In this document: positions 1 through 11,856 of the stretch, piece by piece | Layout: every line of letters begins with the position of its first letter | How positions within the stretch are numbered: the stretch's first letter is position 1 | DNA from: Bubalus kerabau | Taxonomy: Eukaryota; Chordata; Mammalia; Artiodactyla; Bovidae | Length of the DNA: 64,000 bases | Direction of reading: 5' to 3' | Assembly (NCBI RefSeq): GCF_029407905.1 | Contig: NC_073627.1 | Location: 135,979,697-136,043,696, forward strand | Translations under genes and position numbers: made by a program | The notes under the pieces: model-generated | What the model saw: the letters and a program-made list of their open reading frames with translations, nothing else | Told to the model about the DNA's origin: nothing | Databases searched by the model: none

Positions 1-1706
1 CAATATTTCATTATTTTTTAATGGTTGAATATTTTTTCATTGTGTATATATGTCTTCTTAAACTAATCATCTGTTGATGAGAATTTGGGTTGATTCCAAG
101 TCCTAACTGTTGTCAGTAGTGCTGCTATGAACAGTGGGGTACATGTATCTTTTTGAATTACAGTGTTTGTTTTTTTTCTGGATACATACCCAGGAGTGGA
201 ATTGCCAGGTCATATAGTAGCTTTGTTTTTAGTATTTTTAGGAGCCTCCATACTGTTTTGCATAGTGGAGAACCACTTTACATTCCCTTTAGCAGTGTAA
301 AGGAGGGTGTCTTTTTCTTTACATTTGTAGACTTTTTGATGCTGGCCATTCTGACTGGAGTAAGGTGATACCTTATTGTAACTTTGATTTGCATTTCTCT
401 AATAATTAGCAATTTTGAACATCTTTTCATGTGTCTGCTGAACATCTGTATGTCTTCTTTGAGGAAATGTCTATTTAGACCTTCTGCCTATTTTTTGAAT
501 GAGTTGTTTATTTTATTCATATTGAGTTCTGTGAGCTGTTTGTGTAAATAGAAATTAATCTCTTGTCAGTAGCATTTTTTGGATATATTTTTTCCCATTC
601 TGTAGGTTATCTATCTGTATTGTTGATGGTTTCCTTTGCTGTGCAAAAGCTTTTAAGTTTGACTAGGTCCTTTTTTTTTTTTTTTTACTTTTATTTATTT
701 ATTTTTGCCTTGGGAGAGTGATCTAAGAAAATACTGCTACAATTTATGTCAAAGAAAGTTTCACCTGTGTTCCTTTCTAGGCGTTTTATGGTGTCATGTC
801 TTACATTTAGATCTGTAAACCATTTTGAGTTTATTAAAATTTGTCTATAGTGTGAGAGAATATTCTAATTTCATTGTTTTCTGTGTAACTGTTCAGCTTT
901 CCCCAACATCATTGTTGAAGAGACTGTCTTTTCTCCATTGTATGTTCTTGCTTTCTTTGTCGTAGATTAATTGACTCTAGCAGCATAGGTTTATTTCTGG
1001 GCTCTCTGATCTGTGTTTATTGATCTACAGTCTTTTTTTGTGCCAGTATCACACTGTTTGACTACTATAGATTTGTGTTTAGTCTCAAGTCTGGGAGGGT
1101 GATACCCCATCTTAATCTTTTTTTCTCAAGATTGCTTGCGTGATTTGGGGTCTTTTATGGTTTCATATAAGGTTTAGGATTATTCTGTTTCTGTGAAAAA
1201 CGTTGAGTATTTTGATAGGAATTGCATAAATCTGTAGTTTGCTTTGAGTAGTATGCCATTTTAACAAGAAACTTGTCCGTTTCTTGCGGATGGTCCCATT
1301 TGTTGGCGTATAACTGTTAATAATATTCTCTTACGATTTTTCGTATGTATGTGGTGGTGTTGTTACTTCTCATTCTTCATTTTGTATTGTGTTTATTTGG
1401 GTCCTCTCTTCTTGGTGAGCCTGGCTAAGAGTTTGTTGATTTTGTTTATCTTTTCAAAAACAAACAGCTCTTGGTTTTATTGATCTTTTCTGTTGTGTTT
1501 TTTTAATCTCTATTTCCTCTCTGATCTTTATTATTTTCTTCTTTCTACTGACTTTGGGCTTTGTTTGCTCTTCTTTTTCTAGTCCTTTTAGGTTGTAGGT
1601 TAGGTTGTTTGAGATTTTTCTTGTTTCTTGAGAAAGACCTATATCACTATGAACTTCCCTCTTAGACCTGCATTTGTATTTCATTAAGTTATATTTTCAT
1701 TTATTT
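1..1706 (-). mobile_element. L1 LINE remnant, antisense (ORF2 and 3' end)
   Basis: Reads as the reverse complement of mammalian L1. Typical antisense ORF2 wording includes 'tctggatacatacccaggag', 'gctgtgcaaaagcttttaag' and 'tcttgagaaagacctatatc'. Many frame breaks make it non-coding. It lies upstream of the first PIWIL2 exon seen, presumably in an intron. Confidence 0.85.
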
Positions 1707-1718
1707 CTGTCCATTTTT

Positions 1719-2000
1719 CTCTTTTGGCTGCACTGGGTCTTTATTGCTATGCACAGGCTTTCTCTAGATGCAGTGAGCAGGGCTGCTCTTCGTTGTGACT
1801 CACGGGCTGCTGCTTGTTGCAGAACACGGACTCTAGGCACACAGGCTTCTGTAGTTGCAGCAATGGGCTCCGTAATTGCAGCGTGCAGGCACTAGAGGGC
1901 ATGGGCTTTAGTTGCCCGAGGCATGTGAAGTCCTCCCGGGCCAGGGATCAAACCCTGCATTGTCAGGCCAATTCCTATCCACTGTACCATGGGGGAAGTC
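1719..2000 (-). mobile_element. CHR-type SINE, antisense, with target-site duplication
   Basis: A cetartiodactyl tRNA-derived SINE of the CHR group. The 3' end reads TTGGCTGCACTGGGTCTT and the tRNA-like head lies near the CAGGGATCAAACCCTG box. A perfect 12-base duplication CTGTCCATTTTT flanks it at 1707-1718 and 2001-2012. It is inserted in L1 sequence. Confidence 0.85.
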
Positions 2001-2315
2001 CTGTCCATTTTTTAATGATTTTTTTTCTCACTAATTTGAAATGCCACCAGTAATTACTGTATATGCAGTCCTAATCTGTAGTTCAGTCTAGTTCTGGATC
2101 TTTTATTCTCCTTTTTTCAGATCTGTTAAAGACACAACTGATACTCAGTAAACTGCACACATTTTAAGTCTACACTTTGTAGAGCTCTGCTCAATGTTAT
2201 GTGGCAGCTAGGTTGGGAGGCAGGTTTGAGGGGAATGAATTCTTGTATTTGTATGACTATGTCCCTTTGCTGTTCCCGAGAAACTATCACAGTGTTGTTT
2301 GTTAGTGAGCTGTGT

Positions 2316-2537
2316 GCGTGTGTGCTAAGTTGTTTCAGTTGTGTCTGACTCTTTGCGACCCTATGGACCATAGCCCACCATGCTCCTCTGCCCATGGGAT
2401 TCGCCAAACAAGAATACTGGAGTGGATTGCCGTTCTCTTCTTCAGGGGATCTTACTGACCCAGGGATTGAACCGCGTCTCTTATGCCTCTTGCATTGGCA
2501 ACCGGGTTTTTTACCACTAGCACCACCTGGGAAGCCC
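2316..2537 (-). mobile_element. Bov-tA SINE, antisense
   Basis: A tRNA-Glu-derived head (ends GGGAAGCCC) joined to a Bov-A unit with GTGTCTGACTCTTTGCGACC and TACTGGAGTGGATTGCCG. Ruminant-specific. Confidence 0.9.
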
Positions 2538-2799
2538 TTAATCAGCTATACCCAGATACAAAATAAAAAGTTTAAAAAAAAAGTCTACACTTTGATGAAT
2601 TTTGACATATTTTTCTATCTTTGAAACATTATAATGAAAAAAATGAACATAGTCACTGCCCTCTCAAAATTTGCTCATGTTTCTCTGAAACCTCTTCCTG
2701 CTTTTATCCTTCCTCTGCTCCATGGGCAGTAAACACTGATCTTCTCTGTGTCACTAGAGATTAGTTTGCTTTTTATAGAATTTTATAAAAATAGAATTC

Positions 2800-2933
2800 T
2801 ATAGTATATAACTTTTTTATTTTTGGCTGTGCCACATGGCTTGTGGGATCTTGGTTCCCCAACCAGGAATTAAACCCAGGCACTCAGCCATGAGAGTATG
2901 GGGTCTTAACCATTGGACTGCCAGGGAAATCCC
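2800..2933 (-). mobile_element. CHR-2-like SINE, antisense
   Basis: A short CHR-related SINE with TTTGGCTGTGCCACATGGC and GGACTGCCAGGGAAATCCC. AGTATAT flanks both sides (2793-2799 and 2934-2940). Confidence 0.75.
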
Positions 2934-2944
2934 AGTATATTCTT

Positions 2945-3410
2945 AGTTGTAGATGTATGTATCAAAAGTTTGTTCTTTTTCATTGCTGAGTAGTATTCTT
3001 TTGTATGAATATACCACAGTTTTTAAAGTCTACTCACCTGTTGTTTCCACTTGTTGGCTGTTACACATAAGGTTGCTGTAAATATTCGGGTACAAGTCTT
3101 TCCATGGACACATACTTTGATTTCTCTTAGTTAGGTAATACTTGGGAAGTAAAATGGTGGGTCAAATGATAGGTGTACATTTAGCTTTCGAAGAAACTGT
3201 TTTCCAAAGTATCTGTACCATTTTATGTTCCCACCAGCAAATGTATGAGATTTCTGTTTGTTCCACATTCTTGCCAACACTTGATATAGTCAGTTTTTTA
3301 ATATTGGAAATTCTGATCAGTACATAGTAATACTTTGTTGTGGTATTTCTTTTTATGGTGAGAAGATTTAAGATCCTGTGTTTAATTTTAATGCTTTCTA
3401 AGTGTTTTTA
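2945..3410 (-). mobile_element. L1 3' end fragment, antisense
   Basis: L1-like antisense text such as 'cattgctgagtagtattctt' and 'tgttcccaccagcaaatgta'. Degraded and non-coding. Confidence 0.7.
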
Positions 3411-3411
3411 T

Positions 3412-3895
3412 ATTAAAAAGCAGAGATACTACTTTGCCAACAAAGGTCCATCTAGTCAAGGCTATGGTTTTTCCAGTGGTCATGTATAGATGTGAGAGTT
3501 GGACTGGGAAGAAAGCTGAGTGCCAAAGAATTGATGCTTTTGAACTGTGGTGTTGGAGAAGTCCCTTGGACTGCAAGGAGATCCAACCAGTCCATCCTAA
3601 AGGAGACAAGTCCTGGGTGTTCATTGGAAAGACTGATGCTGAGGCTGAAACTCCAATACTTTGGCCACCTCATGCGAAGAGTTGACTCATTGGAAAAGAC
3701 CCTGATGCTGGGAGGGATTGGGGGCAGGAGGAGAAGGGGACGATAGAGGATTAGAAGGCTGGATGGCATCACCGACTCGATGGACATGAGTTTGAATAAA
3801 CTCCGGGAGTTGGTGATGGACAGGGAGGCCTGGTGTGCTGCAATTCATGGGGTCACAAAGAGTCGGACACGACTGAGCAACTGAACTGAACTGAA
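3412..3895 (+). mobile_element. BovB/ART2A 3' segment, sense
   Basis: Encodes broken pieces of the C-terminal part of the BovB (RTE-type LINE) polyprotein: KVHLVKAMVFPVVMY, ELWCW, GHLMRRVDSLEKTLMLGGIG. It ends in the characteristic tail ACTGAACTGAACTGAA. Frameshifts and stops make it dead. Confidence 0.9.
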
Positions 3896-3899
3896 GGGT

Positions 3900-6225
3900 T
3901 TTTAAAATTTTTTGTTTTATATTGGAATATAGTTGATTAACAATGTTGTGTCAATTTCCGCAAACAGCAGAGTGTTTCAGTTATACATGTATCTATTCCT
4001 TTTCAGTTTCTTTTCCCATTTAAGATTATTACAGAATATCGTTGTGGGTTTTAATTTGCATTTCTCTAGATGATGTTGAGCATCTTTTCCTGTGCTTACT
4101 TGCCATTCATTTGTCTATTTTGATGAAATGTGTATTCAGAGTTTTCACCAATTTTTAAATTTGTTTTTCATGAAGTGTGTAAGAGTTCTGATAAGTGAGA
4201 AATATAAGCCCTTTGTCAACAAGATACATGATCTGCAAACTTTTTCTCTTAGTCTGTGGCTTATCTTTTCATTTTTATCAAGGGAGTCTTGTAAGGATCA
4301 AACATTTTTAATTTGACTGTCTATTATTAGTTTTTTTTCTTTCATGGATTGTATTTTTGTTTTCAAATCTAATAAATTGTTCCCTAACTCAAAGTCATAA
4401 AGATTTTCTGTGTTATTTTAGGAGGCATTATTGTTTTACTGTTATGTTTAGGTCTGTGATCCAGTTTGAGTTAACTTTTGTGGACAATATGAGGTAGTGG
4501 TCTAAATTCATTTTGTTGCATATAAGTCATAAAACATTGTCCTTTCTTGATTTAACCTGACACCTCTATCATAAACATGTAAGTTTATTACTACCTTTCT
4601 CATATAATTTAAAGATGTAAACTTCCCTCTGACCACTGCGTTAGCTATAACTCATGATTTTTTGATATTGGTTTTTTGCTTTCTTTCAGTTTGAGGTACT
4701 TCCTAATTTCTTCTGTACTGCCTTCTTTGAATTATTTAGAGGTTGCAGTTTAATTTCCAGATATTTGGGTACTTCCTATTCTGTTTTGTTTTCTAGTCTT
4801 ATTCTGATGTGTTTGGAGAACATACTTTGTATTACTTCAGGTGTTTTAATTTTATTGAGACTTGTTTTATGGCCTAGTATAGAATCTGTCCTGGGAGTTC
4901 CTTTAGTAGTTGAAAAGGATATGCATTCTGCTGTTTGGGGGGGGATTGTTTTATGTACTCAGTTAGTTCAGTTGGTTTACTAATGTTGTTCAAGTCTTCT
5001 GTATCTTTCCTAATTTTCTATTTGTGGTATCAACGATAGGAATATTGAAATCTTTTCAAGTTGTTTAATTCTTTAAACTTTGTCAATTTTTTCTTCAGGT
5101 ATTTGCCTTTGGCTACACATGCATCTATACTTACAATAAATGTACATATTTATAATCACTGTATCTTATTGATGAATTAACTCTTTTATCATTGTGAAAT
5201 GTGCCTTTTCATGTCTAGTAATAATATCGCCTTAAAGTCTATTTTGTCTGATGTTAGTGTAGCCAGTCTAGCTTTTTTATGGTTACTGTTTGGTATGTAT
5301 TTTCTGTTCTTCTTTTTCCCAACCTGTTTATGTCTTTGAATTATTGTAGACAGCGTATATCTAGATTTTGGTTTTTTTACCCAGTCTGACAATCTGCTTT
5401 TGGATTGGCCTGTTTAATACATTTGTATTAAGTCTTAGAATTTATATTGTTGGCTATATGTCTGCCATTTGCTATTTGTTTTCTGTTTGTCTCATGTGTT
5501 TTTTTTTTCCCTCCATTTTTTTCTTTATTGCCTTCTTCTGTGTTAAATATTTTTTAGTGTACCATTTAAGTTCCTCTGTCAATTTTGTGTGTCTATGTGT
5601 GTGTGTTCTAAGTATTTCAGTATCTTTCACATATCACAATCTATTTTACATTAATGCATACTTAATTCCAGTAAAGTATAGAAATTTTGCTCCAGCATAG
5701 TTCCATATTTCTCTCCTCTTTATGGGTATGTACCCAGAGATACAAACTGGATATATGTTATAAACCCAACAGTACAGTGTTTTAGTTATTGCTTTAAACA
5801 GTCTTAAAATAAACAATCTTACAATTTTTTTAAGACATGAAGAAAAAGTATATTCATATGGTCACTTTATATTTACCGACATATATATCGTTGCCAACAT
5901 TCTTCCTTCCTGTGGCTCCAAGTTGCCATCTGGTATTGTTTTTTTATGCTGAGGCATAAAAGATTTATCTGTTAGTATTTCCTGTAGAGCAGAGTCTTCC
6001 AGGAACATGATCTCTTAGTTATTATTTACCTGGGAATGATTTTATCTTTCGTTTTCTTAAAACAGCTTTATTGAGATTTAACTGTATACCTAACAGTTCA
6101 CTCATTTAAAGGATAACATTAATGGCTTTTAGTATATTCATTACGCACCCATCACTACAATCAGTTTAGCACATTTCCATTACAATCAAAAGAAACCCTT
6201 CACCCCTTATCTGTTACCCACCCTC
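3900..6225 (-). mobile_element. L1 LINE remnants, antisense
   Basis: A chain of antisense L1 fragments. It starts with the ruminant L1 tail ('tggaatatagttgattaaca'), continues through ORF2 wording, and ends with an older L1M 3'UTR ('cagctttattgagatttaac'). All frames are short. Confidence 0.75.
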
Positions 6226-7226
6226 ATTTCAGTTCAGTCGCTCAGTCGTGTCTGACTCTTTGCGACCTCATGAATCGCAGCACTCCAGGCCTCCCTGTCC
6301 ATCACCAACTCCCGGAGTTCACCCAGACTCACGTCCATCGAGTCAGTGATGCCATCCAGCCATCTCATCCTCTGTCGTCCCCTTCTCCTCCTGCCCCCAA
6401 TCCCTCCCAGCATCAGGGTCTTTTCCAATGAGTCAACTCTTCGCATGAGGTGGCCAAAACACTGGAGTTTCAGCTTCAGCATCATTCCTTCCAAAGAACA
6501 CCCAGGGCTGATCTCCTTTAGAATGGACTGGTTGGATCTCCTTGCAGTCTAAGGGACTCTCAAGTTCTCCAAGCAAGAACACTGGAGTGGGTTGCCATTT
6601 CCTTCTCCAATACATGAAAGTGGAAAGTGAAGTCACCCAGTTGTGCCTGACTCCTAGCAACCCCACGGACTGCAGCCCACCAGGCTCCCCCGTCCATGGG
6701 ATTCCCCAGGCAGGAGCACTGGAGTGGGGTGCCACTAGGTTGGTCATAACTTTCCTTCCAAGGAGTAAACGTCTTTTAATTTCATGGCTGCAGTCACCAT
6801 CTGCAGTGATTTTGGAGCCCAAAAAAATAAAGTCTGACACTGTTTCCACTGTTTCCCCATCTATTTCCCATGAAGTGATGGGACCGGATGCTATGATCTT
6901 CGTTTTCTGAATGTTGAGCTTTAAGCCAACTTTTTCACTCTCCACTTTCACTTTCCTCAAGAGGCTCTTTAGTTCTTCTTCACTTTCTGTGCTCAGGGTG
7001 GTGTCATTTGCATATCTGAGGTTATTGATATTTCTCCCGGCAATCTTGATTCCAGCTTGTGCTTCCTCCAGCCCAGCGTTTCTCATGATATACTCTGCAT
7101 ATAAGTTAAATAAGCAGGGTGACAACATACAGCCTTGATGTACTCCTTTTCCTATTTGGAACCAGTCTGTTGTTCCATGTCCAGTTCTAACTGTTGCTTC
7201 CTGACCTGCATACAGATTTCTCAAGA
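6226..7226 (-). mobile_element. BovB LINE, reverse-transcriptase region, antisense
   Basis: A 5'-truncated BovB copy. On the minus strand 263 codons are open (7224 to 6433). They show RT landmarks FQIGKGVHQGCMLSPCLFNL and, in place of the catalytic YADD box, YANDTTL. The altered aspartate means the enzyme is dead. Between the RT and the C-terminal part, BovB sequence is replaced by Bov-A sequence (about 6565-6735). The 3' tail lies at 6226. Confidence 0.9.
6565..6735 (-). mobile_element. Bov-A segment embedded in BovB
   Basis: Bov-A2-like sequence (AAGAACACTGGAGTGGGTTG to GCACTGGAGTGGGGTGCCAC) sits inside the BovB copy. The BovB piece expected there (ending TTTTTAATATGCTATC in other copies) is absent, so this is a replacement or insertion with deletion rather than a clean insertion. 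Confidence 0.75.
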
Positions 7227-7554
7227 GGCAGGTCAGGTGGTCTGGTATTCATTTATAGGAAATCTGTCAAGGATACAGTTTAAGTATAGAAGAATTTTTG
7301 TTAAAGATGTTCAGTCAGTTATTTGTAAGAGTGAAACAATAGAACTACTACTTAAAAAGTGAAAGACCAGTGAATTAATGTACTGTCCACTTAGTGAAAT
7401 AGTGTTATGTAACCATTAACACAGTTGAAGAGTTTGATTTAAAAATATTTTTTAAAAATAGTTGTATTGTTGAATAAAGCTATGTAAATAGGAAGCAAAA
7501 ATTCATGAAATGATCTGTGATAAAATCTCTAATCTTATTTCAAAACACAGTGTT
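7227..7554. other. No recognised feature
   Basis: AT-rich intronic sequence. I see no gene, exon or clear repeat. Confidence 0.5.
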
Positions 7555-7745
7555 ATGCCCTAAGTGCTTTACATGAATAAAGTCATGGAGTTCTATCAGC
7601 AACCGTGAGTTAGGCAGTTTGTTCTGACTCCACTTTGACACAAGGAAACTGAAACCCAAGGTTAAATAACTTGCTCAAAATCTCATATGCTGGTAAGTGG
7701 CAGAGCCAAGATTTGAACCGAGGTTTTGGCTCTAGTGTCTGTAGT
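7555..7745 (-). mobile_element. MIR SINE, reverse orientation
   Basis: Ancient mammalian MIR. The reverse complement wording is clear: 'aagtgctttacatgaataaa', 'caaggaaactgaaacccaag', 'tggtaagtggcagagccaag'. Confidence 0.8.
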
Positions 7746-8582
7746 CAATGTGAGCTATTTCAAGTTTCTGATGGTTTTTCATCACTTAACTGCAGCAAGT
7801 CCAGCAGGATACTAATCACCTAGAATGGTGATAGTTGTTCAAGGGACGAAAAGGGAAAAGGGAGGGAGGAGTCTGGGTTTATTTGTAAATTGTAGGTGAA
7901 TGAAACTCAACATGTTTCTCTTTCTGTAGCAGTCTGATGTGGTAATGTATGTTGTGAAACTCTGAGAAAGAGTTATAATATGAAGAATGGACTCAATTTT
8001 TTTGATCATAGAACCTTTTTCACCCCCTCAAGACTTCTCAAGGGACCAGTGTTCCTAAGGAGTATACTCTGGGTGATACTGGCCCACAGAAGAGTCCATG
8101 TTCTGACCCACAAGGAAATTAGTATCTGGTCCCTGTCTGTCTTCAGCCTCCACTGATCATCTTCATCTTCAAGGACCTTTTTTCACCTCTTTGCCTCATG
8201 AGTGTGGTCCTCCAATAGTTGTAATTTCTTCCTTCAGCTAGTGAGGGCAAATATAGTTTTAAGAATGTTATGTTGTTCCTGTGTAGACTGCCTCCTAATA
8301 ATGATGATACAGATTATTCTGATGATTAGAGTACCTTATTTTAAGGACTTTAGTGGATTTTGTCAATTTTTAGTTGTTTTTATTTTTATCTTGTCACCCT
8401 TTTTGGGGGGCATTGTTAAAAAGAGATATGAGAGTTCTGTCTCCTAAAAGAGACAGCTGGAGCCTTTTGGAGCTAGGTGTTAGCATTTGGAACCCTCAAG
8501 TACTTACAGGCATCCCCTGTCCCTTTCATGTTGCTCTGTGTATACTCCATATGATCCAGAGGTCTTTTGTCTCTTTCCCAAG
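7746..8582. other. Intronic sequence before first exon; no clear repeat
   Basis: No convincing exon or transposon. An old DNA-transposon-like scrap may lie near 8,005-8,085. The last 40 bases form the polypyrimidine tract of the PIWIL2 exon at 8583. Confidence 0.5.
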
Positions 8583-8771
8583 GCACACCATGTACTTGCA
8601 GAACAAAGAAAACTTCCAGGACGAGTGCACTAAGCTTCTGGTTGGCAATATTGTTATAACCCGATACAACAATCGTACCTATCGTATTGATGATGTGGAT
8701 TGGAATAAGACTCCAAAAGATAGCTTCACCATGTCTGATGGGAAGGAGATTACATTCTTGGACTACTACAG
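8583..8771 (+). CDS. PIWIL2: PIWIL2 exon: start of PAZ domain
   Basis: This is the first PIWIL2 exon in the window. A polypyrimidine tract ending in CCCAAG precedes it and a donor ACAG|GTAGAG ends it. It enters in phase 2: its first base completes a codon begun in the previous exon. It encodes 62 full residues plus two bases of a serine codon. The segment LVGNIVITRYNNRTYRIDD is the signature start of a PIWI-clade PAZ domain, the module that holds the 2'-O-methylated 3' end of the piRNA. The acceptor is inferred from phase and tract; TTGCAG at 8596-8601 is a weaker alternative that would remove six codons. Confidence 0.92.
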
Positions 8772-9384
8772 GTAGAGGAAGGAGACTGGGCTTGGGCTTG
8801 CAGGTTGGTGCGTGGTCTTTCGTTCTCCAGTAAGAGTGACATGTAGCAGGACACATCAAAAGTAATTGGATTGGTAATGCACCCAAGATTGACAAGTTTG
8901 TTTGTGGGATTTGACCTGAATTTGCTACCCTTACAGTTTTATTTCCTTTAGTACTTTTTGCAAGTTATTTCATAAATTAACCTCAGAGCTTTAAAATTAT
9001 GTTTCCTTTTCTGTTTTGGTTCGAAGTCTGGTTGGAGAGATTAAATTCAAGTCATTAATCATTTGACTGTCATTTTGCCTTTCTAGTTACCTAAGCCCTT
9101 TGGCCTGAGGAAGATTTTTATTTTTATTTTTTTGTTTGTTGGCCTGATTCAGTTTTTAAAGAATTGCTTTCCTGGGCTGTTATCCTGTTTCCTCTCTATT
9201 TAATTGCATTAACTTGAGCCTGCTTTTTCCAGTTATGAATGTACTCTGGTGAGTTTATGATGGATCTTTGACAAGGGTATAATACAAATAGTATACCTCA
9301 GTCCTGGTTAACACTCAGACTGTGTTGCAGTAAGAGTGGTGATGCTGCTACTGACAGTTTTTTCCTGCCTCTGTTCTGCTCTAG

Positions 9385-9469
9385 CAAAAACTATGGGATC
9401 ACAGTAAAGGAAGAGGACCAGCCACTGCTGATCCACAGGCCCAGTGAGAGACAGAATAACCAAGGGATG
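9385..9469 (+). CDS. PIWIL2: PIWIL2 exon: PAZ domain continued
   Basis: The acceptor is TGCTCTAG|C and the donor GGGATG|GTGAGT. The first base completes the serine codon left open by the previous exon, then 28 codons run from KNYGITVKEEDQ to NNQGM. It forms the second half of the PAZ fold, with the conserved LLIHRPSER strand. A run of TGG triplets begins a few bases inside the following intron. Confidence 0.95.
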
Positions 9470-9472
9470 GTG

Positions 9473-9490
9473 AGTGGTGGTGGTGGTGGT
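9473..9490 (+). repeat. (TGG)n microsatellite at a splice donor
   Basis: About six TGG units follow directly after the GTGAG of the donor at 9470. Such G-rich runs often act as intronic splicing enhancers and vary in copy number. Confidence 0.8.
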
Positions 9491-10172
9491 GCATGTCAGG
9501 CTGATGCTTCCAGCCAAATTCTCTACCCATCAGCCACTCTTCACCTTCTTCATGGCTCTGGGAGCCATGAGGCTATGATTACAGTGTGGTTAGGGAAAGC
9601 TGTGCATTCTTTGTCTGTCTCCTATACCCAGAGGTACTCTTGAAGACCCCTTAGTGAGAAACTAAACATCCAAAGAATGAGTTAGGTTAAGGAATAAGGA
9701 GAATTGACTGATTGAAACACTGGGTCCATTAGGGAAGCTGGAGACATTTTAACAGGGTTAGGGACCAGGGAAAAGTACCTTGACACCTAACTCCTCTGTC
9801 TTCAGAGTGGAGACTGAAGATCAAAATAGGTTAAGGTGAGACAGAGGCACCAGTTTGATAGGATATATTGTGTGATATCCACCTACTTACTTGGAGGCCC
9901 AAGTGAAAAAATAGTTCTCGTTTTTCTAGTTTTCCCTCTGCTTTTGACAGTTTGAGTATTTTTCTCTTTACCTAGTGCAACCAATTGTGACCCAAGCGAG
10001 AAAAGGATAAAACACTGGTCGTGTTTCCTGCCCTCTTCTCTGGGGTCTTATGTTCCTAAGAGTGCCTGTTATACCCCTGTGGGACCAGTTTGGGCCTGCC
10101 AGGGTCTTATACCAGTCAGAGGAACAGGATCCTCTTTGACTGCCTTGCTTTCCCTCTGTTCTCTCCTCCAAG

Positions 10173-10262
10173 TTGCTAAAAAGTGAAATCCTGCTGCTCC
10201 CTGAGCTTTCCTTCATGACTGGAATCCCTGAGAAGATGAAGAAGGACTTCAGAGCAATGAAG
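10173..10262 (+). CDS. PIWIL2: PIWIL2 exon: PAZ end / linker
   Basis: Thirty codons in phase 0, bounded by CTCCAAG|TTG and ATGAAG|GTGAGA. They encode LLKSEILLLPELSFMTGIPE followed by KMKKDFRAMK. The LLPEL.FMTG motif is conserved across PIWI proteins at the end of PAZ, where the chain enters linker L2. Confidence 0.96.
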
Positions 10263-11424
10263 GTGAGAAGGGCCTGCTTTGAACCCAAGACCATTTTGAT
10301 AGAGATATGGCTTGCATTGGGCCAGATTTGCATTGTCACCTGGGCAGGTTCATTTTTCCTCTCCATAAGCATTATCCATGTCTCTTCCCACACACTGTGA
10401 AAGAGCTGACCAGAGCTTTCTTTGGAATGTTGTTACAATAGTAGAAGGACTGGATTATAAGGTAAAAGAATACAAAGAGTTCTAGCATCACCCTCCCCAA
10501 TCTGATGGGGGACTGTAGGCTGGTCATGTGACCATAAATGACGTTTTTTGAGAGCACTGAATTTTTCTAACGTTTCTGTAAGCCTTCAGTTTATTTGAAG
10601 GGATGGAGAAAATAATGTAGCAAAAAGTCAGCAAGTTGGAGGGAGAAATTAGAGGATAGAAGTTCGTGCTGTGGTGCTTGGGTGTCCTGGAGGTCTCATG
10701 TAGGGCACAGTAGCTGGGAGGCAGAGGTGTGTGCAGTAGCGAGGGTCCAGACCATGAGGGCTCCACCTCCATACTGTCCGCTTGGGTCTTTCCACTTGCA
10801 TGCTGTTCTGCTGCCTCTGTCTCAGTCCTTGTCTGTCCCAGTTTTGGACCCCTGGGCTTGTCTCAGATGCCATGAATTGTTTTTAGTAACATCGTAACAA
10901 GCTAAAGTGAATTCCTATAAGAGAGTTCTTTCATGTTTACCTTCTGATACTTCTGCTTTCAGTATGTAGGTCAAAACTCTTCCTTACAACTCCCAGTTAC
11001 CTAATGACTTTATGATCACAGAGCTATCTATATAGCCCCATAGACTCACTGCCCTAATGACTGCCACACAGGGAGCAACAGCCACACAGTTGATTAGTTC
11101 CAGAAGCTAAAGAAAGAATTCACTTACATGATTCTGAATCTTCATCCCATTAGATGTTCATTCAACAATAAATATTTAGAAAACACCTATTACGGGTCAC
11201 ACCCTGGACCAAACAAGTGTTTTATAGTGACATTAACTGACTAGTATCATATGACATGAAGTATAAGACTAGATGTGTTTTATGTTTGCCTGCGTGTCTG
11301 GCATAGGGCATTTTTCTGCCCCGATGTTTAATAGGTATAGTCAAGTCCCCTTACATGGCTTTGAGAAAGAGAATAAGATTTAGATGTCATGAGAAAGAAA
11401 CAGTGACAATTTTAAATACTTTGT

Positions 11425-11512
11425 ATCTATGTGTGTGTGTGTAACTGAATCACTTTGCTCTACAGCAGAAATTAATACAACATTGTAAATCAACTATATT
11501 TCAATTAAAAAA
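11425..11512 (+). mobile_element. L1 3' tail, sense
   Basis: The ruminant L1 3' terminus: 'aactgaatcactttgctcta', 'caacattgtaaatcaactat', then an A-rich tail. Only the last about 90 bases are present. Confidence 0.75.
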
Positions 11513-11715
11513 AATTCTTTTATCGCTAAAATTTTAACCTTATACTTCATTCACTTTCATGAGCTATTATAATAAAGTCCTTGGAGACACTTTAAAATTT
11601 CTACAGATTTCAGTGGGAAAAAGATTTTTCTATGGAAATGTTTTCTGCATTGGGGTTTCTTTAATCTCATACTGGAGAAGTAATAGCTTAGTATCTCCAT
11701 TTTGATTCTATTCAG

Positions 11716-11856
11716 GATTTGACCCAGCAGATCAACCTGAGCCCCAAACAGCACCATAGTGCTTTGGAATGCTTGCTGCAGAGAATTTCGAAAAATGAGA
11801 CAGCTAACAGTGAACTGACACGTTGGGGACTCTATCTGCAGAAAGATGTACATAAG
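11716..11856 (+). CDS. PIWIL2: PIWIL2 exon: linker L2 helices
   Basis: Forty-seven codons in phase 0, from TATTCAG|GAT to CATAAG|GTAAAC. The sequence begins DLTQQINLSPKQHHSALECL and ends LYLQKDVHK. It is the helical part of the L2 linker between PAZ and MID. The frame is open and flanked by consensus splice sites. Confidence 0.96.

Noticed and set aside
8374..8582. In-frame extension upstream of the 8,583 exon
   Set aside because: The open frame continues upstream by chance through a pyrimidine tract and a good acceptor. Residues before HTMYLQNKE do not look like a PIWI protein.
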